Shown: one piece after another, positions 35,355 to 44,472 of the stretch
Numbering within the stretch: the first letter of the stretch is position 1
How the letters are laid out: each line of letters begins with the position of its first letter
NCBI RefSeq assembly: GCF_000172555.1
Contig: NZ_ABOX02000004.1
Coordinates: forward strand, 124,001-188,000
Direction: 5' to 3'
DNA length: 64,000 nucleotides
From: Pedosphaera parvula Ellin514
GTDB lineage: Bacteria > Verrucomicrobiota > Verrucomicrobiia > Limisphaerales > Pedosphaeraceae
Position numbers and translations under genes: made by a program
The notes under the pieces: model-generated
What the model was told of the DNA's origin: nothing
Seen by the model: only the letters and a program-made list of their open reading frames with translations
The model's database searches: none

Positions 35355-36404
35355 CTATTTCTGAACTTTGAGCTGGTCGGCTTTTCCGGCCAGCTTTTTT
35401 TCCATTTTGCCATCGTGGCCAAGAATCTTTTCTGAACCGCCAGCCGCAAGCCAACCCTTGGCTTTGGCATCCCCCTTTAGGTAAGCATCCCAAAATGCGG
35501 TTGAATTCTCGCAAATCAGTTTATGAAAGATGGCATCTTTGCCATCGTCGGCCAACCCGCGCGGACGGCCGGAAAAAATCATGTGATCACCGCCTTCGAA
35601 GGTGATCAGGTATTGATCCACGCCGTTGATATGATCGAAGGGAACGCGACGGTCCTCCGCCTTGGTATCCCCAATCGGGCTATTGTCCTTCGTGCCGGTC
35701 ATGTGGAAGCACGGGATTTTAATTTTACTGAAAGCGACGTCGTACTGGGATTTGAGGCGTGGCACAGGAGCACTCATGGCAATGGCAGCTTTCACTCGCG
35801 GATCAGGAGCTGATCGCTCCCCCGCGAGGGTGACAAAAACTTCCCCGGCAATCGCCAGAGTCGTATAAGCACCGAAGGAGTGGCCGGCCATACCGATACG
35901 GGCCAAATCAAGCCATCCCTTAAAATCTTTGTCATCCTTATTGAGCTTTTCCACTTGATTGATGACAAAACTGACATCCTGCGGACGATTGATGGCGTTT
36001 TGGAGGTTAAGAGTCGAGCGCTGCAACGCTTTCATGCGTTCGGCGGCGGGAACGTCCCGCCAAACCGAATCATCGCTGCCGATATGTTGGAGATGGACGG
36101 AAACATAGCCGTGACTGGCCCAATATTCACCGAGGTATTTATAGCCATCGCGCGAACCGCCCAGACCATGGGAAAAGATGATCACCGGAAACGGGCCTTT
36201 GCCCGATTTTGGAAAGTAAATTTTAACTGGCACCAGGCGATCACGCTTTTCGTCCTTCCAATCGAATTTGATGGTTTCGACCTCGTTGGTATCGGTGCGG
36301 AAATCGTGAACAGGCGGTTTGGACTCAGCTGCATGCAGATATCCGGCGGGGATTGTCAGGACCAAACCAATGCAGAGAATGAAATTAAGAACATTCACAT
36401 GCAT
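35355..36404 (-). CDS. Exported alpha/beta hydrolase (esterase/dienelactone-hydrolase-like)
   Basis: Signal peptide (ends GYLHA). The oxyanion segment PVIIFSHGLGGSRDGY, nucleophile motif GHSFGAYT (Ser), acid Asp in MTGTKDNSP and catalytic His in FEGGDHMIF form a full triad. The overall type is that of secreted PET-hydrolase/platelet-activating-factor acetylhydrolase-like esterases; the substrate is unknown. The last codons overlap the terminator of the efflux operon. Confidence 0.87.
   Translation of the reverse strand: MHVNVLNFILCIGLVLTIPAGYLHAAESKPPVHDFRTDTNEVETIKFDWKDEKRDRLVPVKIYFPKSGKGPFPVIIFSHGLGGSRDGYKYLGEYWASHGYVSVHLQHIGSDDSVWRDVPAAERMKALQRSTLNLQNAINRPQDVSFVINQVEKLNKDDKDFKGWLDLARIGMAGHSFGAYTTLAIAGEVFVTLAGERSAPDPRVKAAIAMSAPVPRLKSQYDVAFSKIKIPCFHMTGTKDNSPIGDTKAEDRRVPFDHINGVDQYLITFEGGDHMIFSGRPRGLADDGKDAIFHKLICENSTAFWDAYLKGDAKAKGWLAAGGSEKILGHDGKMEKKLAGKADQLKVQK
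35371..35403 (+). terminator. Efflux-operon terminator embedded in the hydrolase coding sequence
   Basis: AGCTGGTCGG pairs with CCGGCCAGCT (one G-T pair) across a short CTTTT loop, followed by seven or more T. It lies about 43 bp after the TolC-type gene stop and within the last 16 codons of the convergent hydrolase. Confidence 0.85.
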
Positions 36405-36452
36405 TACGACGAAGGCTGTGGCGGAGATGTTACGGGTAATCCAGGACCCGGA

Positions 36453-37403
36453 TCAGACTTGTTGCCCGAGAATATGCTTTTTTACAAAACGTTGGGCATT
36501 GAACAGAGAGCGGGAGGAACGATGAAGCATATAGAGCCGAGCATACTGCGCCAATCCAAGCATGCTCATCAATTCATTTTCCACGTCGTGGGAATAGGAG
36601 TCGCAGCCCCGCTTCTTTTTGAGGGAATATAACTGGGTGAAAAGAGCCCTCCGGGATTCAGCAGACTTGAACCAGGGTTGGCGTGAGATTTCGGCCGTGA
36701 GCGTCAGTTGTTCGCGACCGATGCGTGCATCCGATTGGTTCAATTCTGTTTGTTGCGCGGGATGCCGTCGAAATGCGCACAACGGGCGATTGGTGTAAGC
36801 GATATCACCGTTTTGCAGGAGGTGAATCCACATTTCCAAATCGACGATTTGATTGTAATCTGGATGGAATCCACGGGCGGCGGCAGACCGGCGAAATAAA
36901 ACAGCGGAAGGCTCACCCACCAAATTAGCGTTCTTTTCCAAACACTTCAGAATCACTTCAAGCCCATTGTAGACGCCACTCTTGCCCAAATCATTGCGGA
37001 GGCAGATGAAGCGGGAGTCTTGATCAATGATGTTGCGCGCCGAGGCTGCGGCGACGGCCGAGCGGTGATGGTCCAGCATGCGCACCAACTCACCCAAAGC
37101 CTGTCCCCCCACCAGCAGGTCGTCGGCAAAAACGAATTTAATGTATTCACCCTGGGCCAGCGAAAGGCATTTGTTCAGGTTCCCCACCATTCCAAGATTG
37201 GATTTATTGACGACGAGCTTGATGCGGGAATCGCGGGCGGTGTAGCTGCGGATGATTTCGACGGAATTATCGGTCGAGCAGTTGTCGACAATGAGCAGTT
37301 CATAATCGCGAAAATCCTGCGTCAAAACCGAATCAATGGCTTCCGGCAAGTAACGAGCAAAATTGTAATTAGGAATCAGTATGCTAACTTTAACGACTCT
37401 CAT
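36453..37403 (-). CDS. Family 2 glycosyltransferase
   Basis: The GT-A nucleotide-sugar fold starts KVSILIPNYNFARYLPEAIDSVL and continues with LLIVDNCSTDNSVEII and the metal-binding YIKFVFADDLL (DD). The acceptor half includes IVDLEMWIHLLQNGD and CAFRRHPAQQT. It is an inverting transferase for surface polysaccharide or glycan. The ATG at 37403 follows GAGGAATT, which favours it over the upstream ATG. It is isolated from other glycan genes. Confidence 0.9.
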   Translation of the reverse strand: MRVVKVSILIPNYNFARYLPEAIDSVLTQDFRDYELLIVDNCSTDNSVEIIRSYTARDSRIKLVVNKSNLGMVGNLNKCLSLAQGEYIKFVFADDLLVGGQALGELVRMLDHHRSAVAAASARNIIDQDSRFICLRNDLGKSGVYNGLEVILKCLEKNANLVGEPSAVLFRRSAAARGFHPDYNQIVDLEMWIHLLQNGDIAYTNRPLCAFRRHPAQQTELNQSDARIGREQLTLTAEISRQPWFKSAESRRALFTQLYSLKKKRGCDSYSHDVENELMSMLGLAQYARLYMLHRSSRSLFNAQRFVKKHILGQQV

Positions 37404-37534
37404 AATTCCTCTGCGCAACTTGATTTAAGGCAGGTGGGCTGCCAAGTCAACCCGTATTCCCCAGTCTTATTTTGACGTGAGGAGCTTTTAACTCGCCATG
37501 CATGGAGGATTGCCCAAAATAAGCGGAATACACC

Positions 37535-38830
37535 ATGGAAACGGCGGACCTGAAACAGGATGTCTCTCAGAACGGCGTGGCTCACCCGACGGGTGATGAC
37601 ACACGGTTGCGGGACCTCTCGTCGCAACAATGGAAGTCCGGCATCGCAGCGTGGCTGGGTTGGACCTTCGACGGTCTGGAACTGCATCTCTACACGTTGG
37701 TCGCGGCACCGTTCGTGGCGCAATTGTTGAACCTCACAGACACGACTGATGCACGGGTTGGACGTTATGGCTCGATAATCCAGGCGGGATTTCTCGTGGG
37801 TTGGGCGTTGGGTGGCGGTTTTTTCGGGAGGATTGGCGATCGCTTGGGACGGAGTCGGGCGCTGTGTTTGACGGTGCTGACGTATGCGACGTGCACGGGA
37901 TTGGCAGTGTTTGCGCAAACCTGGTGGCACTTGTTGATCTTTCGATTTATCGCAGCGCTTGGGATTGGCGGTGAATGGGCGGTGGGAGCGTCTTTGCTGT
38001 CGGAAACATGGCCAAAGAAATGGCGGACGTGGATTGCGGGGGTATTGCAGTGTGGCGTCAATATCGGGATTTTGATGGCGGCGGGAGCGAATCGGGTAAT
38101 GTCCAGTGCTCCGCCACGGTACATATTTCTCGTGGGGGTGATTCCCGCGCTGCTGGTTTTCTGGATTCGCCGGGCGGTACCGGAGACGGAGGAGTGGCAT
38201 GCCGCCAAGAAGGCACAGGAAAAGGAGCCGGGCATTTTGGATTTGTTCGGGCCGGGCGTGCGGAAGATTACTTTGTGGACCCTCGTGGTTTGCGCCATTT
38301 CGCTCTCAGCACATTGGGCATTCATGTTCTGGCATCTGCAACATGTGCGCAATTTGCCGGAAGTATTGCTCATGACCCCGGAGCAGAAGAATAATCTGGC
38401 CAGCCTGGTGCTTTACCTGGTGATTGCCTCGTCAATCGTGGGGAATTTTTTCGCGGCGTGGATTGCGCGGAAGATTGGGTATCGTGCCACGATTGCGTGG
38501 ATGTGCCTTGGGTATTTCCTGGCGATGATGGGGGCTTATTGTGTGCCGCGAGATCATCATGCCCTGCTCTACTGGTTTCCGTGCATTGGATTTTTTCAGG
38601 GATTGTTTGCGCTGTTCACGATGTATCTGCCGCCTTTGTTTCCAACGTTGTTGCGCACGACGGGAGCCGGTTTTTGTTATAACATCGGACGAATCGCAGC
38701 GGCGTTCGGGACGGTTTTCTTCGGATTATTTTCGAAGGTGGGAGATCATCGTATGGCATTGTTGTACGCAGGTTTATTGTTCCTACCCGCGTCCGTGGTT
38801 TCGTTCATGATGCCGAAGGTGAGGGATTGA
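37535..38830 (+). CDS. MFS transporter (metabolite:H+ symporter type)
   Basis: The 431-residue, 12-helix transporter has WLGWTFDGLELHLYTLV in helix 1 (the conserved acidic residue seen in the sialate/benzoate/lactate symporters), motif A GRIGDRLGRSRAL between helices 2 and 3, and FRFIAALGIGGEWAVGASLL in helix 4. A small organic acid is the likely cargo, but it cannot be specified. It is divergent from the glycosyltransferase across 131 bp. Confidence 0.88.
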   Translation: METADLKQDVSQNGVAHPTGDDTRLRDLSSQQWKSGIAAWLGWTFDGLELHLYTLVAAPFVAQLLNLTDTTDARVGRYGSIIQAGFLVGWALGGGFFGRIGDRLGRSRALCLTVLTYATCTGLAVFAQTWWHLLIFRFIAALGIGGEWAVGASLLSETWPKKWRTWIAGVLQCGVNIGILMAAGANRVMSSAPPRYIFLVGVIPALLVFWIRRAVPETEEWHAAKKAQEKEPGILDLFGPGVRKITLWTLVVCAISLSAHWAFMFWHLQHVRNLPEVLLMTPEQKNNLASLVLYLVIASSIVGNFFAAWIARKIGYRATIAWMCLGYFLAMMGAYCVPRDHHALLYWFPCIGFFQGLFALFTMYLPPLFPTLLRTTGAGFCYNIGRIAAAFGTVFFGLFSKVGDHRMALLYAGLLFLPASVVSFMMPKVRD

Positions 38831-38950
38831 GGATGCTCCGGTTGAAACGGTGCAAGTGAGAAATTTTCAAGCTATTGGACCGACACCACACTAAGTGGAG
38901 CGATCAAACATTTCTTGCTTGTCCCCTAAACTTCGCATTGTCGCCACGAA

Positions 38951-39676
38951 TCATTTCTGCGCGGCGGCAATCTCGGTTTTCACTGCGTCTAAATCTTTCT
39001 TGAACGAATCGCTTTCCTTCAATTGCCTGGTGATGGCCTGCGCCAGAACGCGTCCTGCGTAAATGTCGCTCGGATAATGCCGCGCGATCTGGACGCGATG
39101 CCAGCCCATCAGTCGCGCGTGGTCCAGAATGGCATCACGCTGATCTGGCAGCAAATCCGCCAACACAAGCGCGAGCACCATGGATTCCGTCGAGTGGCCA
39201 CTCGGATATCCAAACGATTTTTCCAGCTTGCCGTTGGCGAGGGAGGGATCGGTGGTGAAGGGCCGTGGACGACGGAAATAATCCTTGCCCGCGTCAGTCA
39301 CGAGCGCGGCGTCGATCTGGACTTTTTCAAAGAAGGCGGCCGTTCTGGGCAGGTTGGTTGCGGTGAAAAAAGTGCCGATGGTGGGGGTGAAATTGAAGAC
39401 GGAAAATTTCTTTTCCGAATACGCAACGGCGATGTCATTGCTGCTGGCGCAGTGATAGATGGTTCTTACTTCAGCCAGTTCGGCAGCTTGTTCCGAAGAG
39501 TCAGACGGTGACGGTGGTGGAAGCAGTGTGGCGGCATCGGGTTTGCCAGCAGTCAGGTAATGCAACTCTTTGTCGGCGGCGTGCAGCGGAGTGACCGCGA
39601 CGGTTAGGGAGAACAAAATGGCAGAGAGCCAAGCTGTGCTGTGCAAACGTGAGAATGGCTTGAGGGAGGTGTTCAT
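38951..39676 (-). CDS. Exported PAP2-family acid phosphatase
   Basis: Signal peptide (ends TPLHA). The class A acid phosphatase signature is in order: K-D-Y-F-R-R-P-R-P, YPSGHSTESM and WHRVQIARHYPSDIYAGR, giving Lys, Arg, His, Arg, His and Asp at the vanadium-haloperoxidase-type site. There are no membrane helices beyond the signal, so it is a periplasmic phosphomonoesterase, not a lipid phosphatase. Confidence 0.9.
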   Translation of the reverse strand: MNTSLKPFSRLHSTAWLSAILFSLTVAVTPLHAADKELHYLTAGKPDAATLLPPPSPSDSSEQAAELAEVRTIYHCASSNDIAVAYSEKKFSVFNFTPTIGTFFTATNLPRTAAFFEKVQIDAALVTDAGKDYFRRPRPFTTDPSLANGKLEKSFGYPSGHSTESMVLALVLADLLPDQRDAILDHARLMGWHRVQIARHYPSDIYAGRVLAQAITRQLKESDSFKKDLDAVKTEIAAAQK

Positions 39677-39698
39677 CGGGATTTTTCGTGGTTATCTA

Positions 39699-39944
39699 TT
39701 AAAAAGCAATGCTGCCGTCCTGGGTCCAATTGATATCTGAATTACTGGGATCGCTGGGTTTGCCGAAAATGTTTGTAACCACATACTCGTATTTGAACCA
39801 ACCGGCGCGACCATCACCAAATTGTCCAAGCAATAGCTTCGGTTGGCTTTTTCCTTTGCCCTGGCCAGAGCCGGCAAAGATGGCCATAACCGCCAAGAGT
39901 TCGATCAACGTGGATCCAAAATATGTTTGTCGCTTCAGTTTCAT
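39699..39944 (-). pseudogene. Decayed prepilin-like gene
   Basis: The N-terminal remnant LKRQTYFGSTLIELLAVMAIFAG is a class III prepilin helix. The next expected stretch (PALARAKEKANRSYCLDNL) is present only in another frame, and the middle of about 200 residues is missing. The first frame resumes with FGDGRAGWFKYEYVVTN and ends DINWTQDGSIAF, which parallels the end of the intact protein at 44473-45366 ([17 protein letters not shown]...DLNWDCHGD). So the gene has at least two frameshifts and a large internal deletion. Confidence 0.75.
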
Positions 39945-40028
39945 CGGACCCAATAGAGTTCCAAGGCCCGGGCAAAAATGCGCGTGGACCACAGCTCCTG
40001 CCGGTTGAGCACAGATTCCCATCCCCCG

Positions 40029-40068
40029 GTTACGGCTTGATGTCATTCATGTGACAATTTGACGACAT
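40029..40068. promoter_or_regulatory. Third, weaker copy of the 11-bp-phased element
   Basis: GTTACGG (40029), ATGTCA (40040), GTGACAA (40051) and ACGACAT (40062) keep the exact 11-bp steps of the two strong copies at 44225 and 44364. It lies upstream of the prepilin-like pseudogene in the same orientation as the copy before the secreted-protein gene. The rest of the 320-bp gap between the pseudogene and the secreted-protein stop shows nothing recognisable. Confidence 0.6.
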
Positions 40069-40264
40069 CTGTTGCCAATCGCGTGCGCAGTGGTGAAAGC
40101 TCTTCGTCCGATGCTGACATCCAAGTGATGCGCGGCCTAATTCACATCCGTCAACTTTTGAAATGGGGAACCATTGACCTCATCGTTATGCCGCAAGTGG
40201 AAAAAACGGGCGAGCTTCTTGCGAAACCCGCCCGTCATGCGTATCAATCAGAGTCAGAACACTC

Positions 40265-43200
40265 TTACGGCTGCCGCAGCATATAAAACTGCAGTGCGTT
40301 CGTAGCCGCAATGGAATTGGTGAATCTATAAATTCCTGCCGGGCCCTCGACCGCTGTACCGATGACCGGCCAGGTTGCAATCGGTGCACTGATATCATTT
40401 GTGGCGATTATCGAGTAATTCAAGCCAGCCGCATTGGTGAAGGTAAATGCCAGCTTGCCACCTCCCAAATTAACTCCTCCCAAAATGGATTGGATGGGTG
40501 CCGGAATGTTAAACACCGGTGAACTCGTCACGGAAGCAAGCCCGCTAGAGGTGAAGACGATGTTGGCACCAATGACAGCGTTGGTGCTGAAAGCCGTCAG
40601 ACCGCTAAAGGTGGCCGTGCCGGAAACCGCCGCTTTGGTCACGGCGCCGCCCAATGTCCAGGTGCTTTGCACGGGCGCAGCCGTGATGCTGGCGGTGCTG
40701 GTGGTCACGTTGCCGAATTGGTCTTGAACCACGATTACGGGTTGGGTGGCCAGTGCGCCGCCATCGGCAACCGGGCCAGTTGGTTGAGTTGTGATAGCAA
40801 GTTTCGCTGCCGTACCGGCACTAATCGTCTGCACGATTGAATTGGTGCTAAAACCGGTCGCGCTGATCACGATCGTTTTTGATCCTGCAGTTTGCAGAAG
40901 CGCGGACTGGGATGGATCAAAAACAATTTTGCCAACTTGATTGATGCTATAGGCGGCAGCCGGCAGAGCAGAACCATTTACCGTGATACCGGTGATGGCC
41001 GAACGCCAGGCGGCTACATCCGGAGTGTTCGTGACACTGAACGGACTTGAAACAGTGGCTGATGTTGCGGCGCTGAGGAACGGAGGCGGGGTGAGTTCGC
41101 TGGTGTAAGCGATTTGCTGTGGCACAAAGGTGATACCTTTCAAATAAGTTCCACCGGTTGCAGTGTAGAGCACATTGCTGGAGACGATGGAGATCGATTG
41201 ATTGTAGCCGGCCGCGTCCGTCACTCTGACGAGACTGTTGCTGGTGGAAGAGCCGGTCGTATAATAAAGATAAACACCACCGTTGCCGTTAGTGGCGGCA
41301 AACAAACTGTCACCGCCCGTCGCGTTGACAAAAGTGCCATTGGCGGCCCATGCACCACTCACCAAGGAATATTTTTTGATAATGCCCTGGGTTGCGCTCA
41401 CTCCGTCAAGTATATACAGTGTGTCGTAAGTGCTGCCGTCGGAGGAAATCATATAAAAATCCGAAGCAACTGGATCCGTAGTCAGATTATTGGCTTTGGT
41501 CACGTCGTATAAGCCGGTGTCGACATCAAGGCCAAGGGCATAAACCACCGGTATCACTTGACCGTTTGCTGTCTTTTGCGTCTCGACATAGGGAACTCCG
41601 CCGAAGGTCCTGATGACCACGTTATTAAAAGGGTTCAAATTGGGATTGGCGAGTGTTCCGCTGGCAGCACTGCCGTAGTATAATCCGCCTTTGTCATCCG
41701 CGAACCAATTAATATTGTCCAAGGTGGCACAAGAGCGAGCCTGGCTGCCACCCAACGAGGTTGAGATATAATTTAAACCGATCACCAACTGGTTCGTGTA
41801 ATTCAGACCCGCCGCCGCCCGGTTGAGGTTGAGCGTTTCATCGGGTGTTGCCGCACTGTTGTCGGCGAAAGCACCGAAGCACAATAATGTGCCGTCATCA
41901 CTCAGTGACATTTTGCCGCAACTGCCGGCGGAACTTAGGCGGAGCGCATTCGTTCCCGTGGCACTTATGGGGACAATGTTCAGAGGCGCAGCTTGCTTGG
42001 CAGAGGGCTTAAGTTCGATGACACTGAAAGTCGTATTATTTGCCATCGTATCAATTTGAAGGACAGCCAGATTTCCCGGAGTAAATGGAACCGGTGCCGC
42101 GCCGATGTTGAAGGAGGCTGAATTCGTAGTTGTCACTGGTGCATATCCAGTCACGGCAAATGTGAGAAAGTTGGATACTGATCCCAAGTTGCTGGTGGAG
42201 GTGGCAGTCAGGTTTGTGAAGACCACAAGGCCGTCGACGGCCGGTTGCACCGTGTCGCCACCCAGAACCCAACTGGAATTGTTGGCGGTGGCAGTGATAG
42301 TGACACTGGGGTACGGATTCGTGGTTCCGTTCCCGTATTGATCCGCGATGATCAGGCTCGGATTGACGGTCAAGGTGCCACCACTGGCGGAAGGAGCGGC
42401 GGGTTGAGATGTGATGGCCAGTTTTGTCGCCATACCAGCGGCGAGCGGTTGGACATACTTGGCGGTGCCATAACCAGCAGCGATGATGACAATGTTTTTG
42501 TCGCCGCTCGATTGCAGCAAGGTGGATTTCGACGGCGTAAAGACCATTTGGCCTGCCGTGTTCGTCGTATATGCCGTATTCGTCAAAACCAGGCCATTCA
42601 CATAAACAGCGGCAATTTTGCTGCGCCAAACCGCATCATCAGGAAAGGTATTGGTGAAGGGTGCATCTACCGAGGCTCGGGGATCATAGGCTATCGTTGG
42701 CGCCGGTGTTCCCGAAGTGCCACCGACCACCACGTTGTCATAACGCCAGTTGCCGGAAGAGTTGTTATAAGAACCGCCATTGAAGGCCACACAATCCGAT
42801 CCCGTGGCGGCATTGACAATTCTGAATGAAAAGTTGGGATTGTTTTCCACGCCAGGAACGCCAGTAAAATCCACGACGAAGTTGTTGTAAAAGTTCTGCC
42901 CTAGAGTCTGATAGATGTAGGTTCCCGTCACAGTATTTTCACTGCCACCCAGCGCCACGGCGGCGTTCGTCTGAACAAATGACGGTTTGGCCCCATAGAA
43001 GAGAGTCGAGGCCACATTCGTAGTGGCCCAGGCGTCCGTGGTGTAAAGCACACACATCTTCGCCTCGCCAGCGCTCGTAAAATAAAGATCGAAAGTACAC
43101 ACGATATTGGAATAACCAGCTGTGCTGACATCAAACTGGGCTCCTTGAGTACCGATGGGCGCGGCCGTATTCCAACCGTTGTTGCCGGGATTGCCACGCA

Positions 43201-44156
43201 CGCGCCAGGCATTTGGTCCGGCGTTGCCAGAGGAACTGCCTCCCGGTGGAAGTCACATCGGGACCATTGGTGCTGCCAGTTGTGGTCGTGCCTGAATAAG
43301 TGTAGTTGTTATCAAAACCAATGGAGGTAGCCAAACCGGAACCGATTATAGGTAGTGGATGATAAATGATCGTTGCGGCGCTCGGATAATTGTCAAACCC
43401 CCAATTCACGATCGTATCGATTGAGGTGCCCTGAATCACAACGTTGTCGAATGTCCAACTGCCTGAAGTATTGTTATACAAGGCTCCGGTGGTATTTACG
43501 CAATTCGCGCCCGTGGAGGCGTTGACCACGCGAATCGCAAAATTGGCATTGTTATCCACTCCCGAGATGCCGCTCAAATCAACTGTGATCTGATTGTTCC
43601 AGCCGCTCGCCAATTTGACATAGGAACCGACAACCGTAGCTTGACCAGGGTCAGTGTTATTAGTGATAACGCCCAAGGTTCCAACCGAGGTGATCAGGGC
43701 ATTATTCCAGGTGGAACCGTCAGTGGTATATTGCACCTGAAGATTTGCTTCGGCGTCAGCAGTGGCATAGACATCAAACGAAACATTGATTCTGTAAAAG
43801 CCAAACGTGCTGCCCGCAAATAGCGCGCCTTGCGTGCCGATGGGAGCATTCGTTGACCAGCCATTCCCGCCAAAAGGAGCCGAACCGCTCGCACGAACCC
43901 GCCAGCTTTTCGCGCCACCAGTCGAGCTTCCCGCCAGGGACTGGATGTCGGGATTACTTATGTTGTTGGTATTGTTAAAAAGATTACCCATACCCAGCGC
44001 ACTGGCCGAGCCCAGACCGCTTGATGGTGCCGGGATGGCATTGGCCCCGGCGGCCAGATTGTCGAAATTCCACACGGTAAGGAAAGTTGAAGCTTTTGTC
44101 CCCGCTAGCGAAGAGAGGAGCAATGCCGCCATGCATGCAATGTTTTTTATTTTCAT
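40265..44156 (-). CDS. Giant secreted repeat protein, split by a frameshift
   Basis: A signal peptide (KIKNIACMAALLLSSLAG) is followed by two tandem domains of about 230 residues (each with WRVR, NGW.T.APIGTQGA, ...NF..RVVNA.TG..C, Y.N.SG.W..DNVV.GTS). Next are two Ig-like DUF1533-type modules (W...I..I.VNG...), Big-like segments starting ATKLAI/AAKLAI, a propeller-like middle, and a verrucomicrobial C-terminal module ending FYMLRQP. The frame breaks at an extra C in 43242-43244; removing it joins the halves into about 1296 residues. It is probably exported to the cell surface. Shares mirrored regulatory elements with the prepilin-like gene. Confidence 0.8.
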
Positions 44157-44224
44157 TAGTTTAGAGTTTTTGCTCTGAGTAAATTCAGTCGTACCCCTGC
44201 GAGCAGACAATTATCCATGATTCC

Positions 44225-44264
44225 GTTACAAAGAAATGTCAGTTGCTTGACAATCTGGTGACAT
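44225..44264 (-). promoter_or_regulatory. 11-bp-phased element upstream of the secreted-protein gene
   Basis: Plus-strand subsites: GTTACAA (44225), ATGTCA (44236), TTGACAA (44247) and GTGACAT (44258), each one helical turn apart; the second is an inverted half-site. The near edge is 68 bp upstream of the secreted-protein ATG. It is the mirror image of the element at 44364. Confidence 0.75.
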
Positions 44265-44363
44265 TATTTTTTCGCGAATACTGCCGATTCCCGTCAGCTA
44301 ATCGGCGTTGATAAACTCCCGCCCCATTTCATTTACGACCGGCCGAAGAGCAATCCACCCACG

Positions 44364-44403
44364 TTGTCACCATGTTGTAACAATTCCGCCATTTGCTTGT
44401 AAC
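44364..44403 (+). promoter_or_regulatory. 11-bp-phased element upstream of the prepilin-like gene
   Basis: Plus-strand subsites TTGTCAC (44364), TTGTAAC (44375), CGCCAT (44387, weak) and TTGTAAC (44397). In reverse complement this reads GTTACAA-N4-ATGGCG-N5-GTTACAA-N4-GTGACAA, the same order and spacing as the copy at 44225. The near edge is 69 bp upstream of the prepilin ATG. The remaining divergent region 44157-44472 shows no gene. Confidence 0.75.
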
Positions 44404-44472
44404 AGGAGTGGCTGAGATTATCCCTAACTTGGAAGTCCGATGCTCTGTCGATTAAAGGTTTGGAAGCAAAAC

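Noticed and set aside
37400-38200. 266-codon minus-strand frame overlapping the MFS and glycosyltransferase genes
   Set aside because: The product is Arg/Pro/Gln-rich and lacks protein-like structure; both overlapped genes are well supported.
39692-39877. Separate short gene starting PALARAKEKANRSYC
   Set aside because: This is the displaced-frame part of the prepilin-like pseudogene, not an independent gene.
43131-43201. Treating the 359- and 978-codon frames as two separate secreted proteins
   Set aside because: The second starts inside a repeat without a signal peptide or ribosome site, and one base removed joins them so that the repeat unit is complete.
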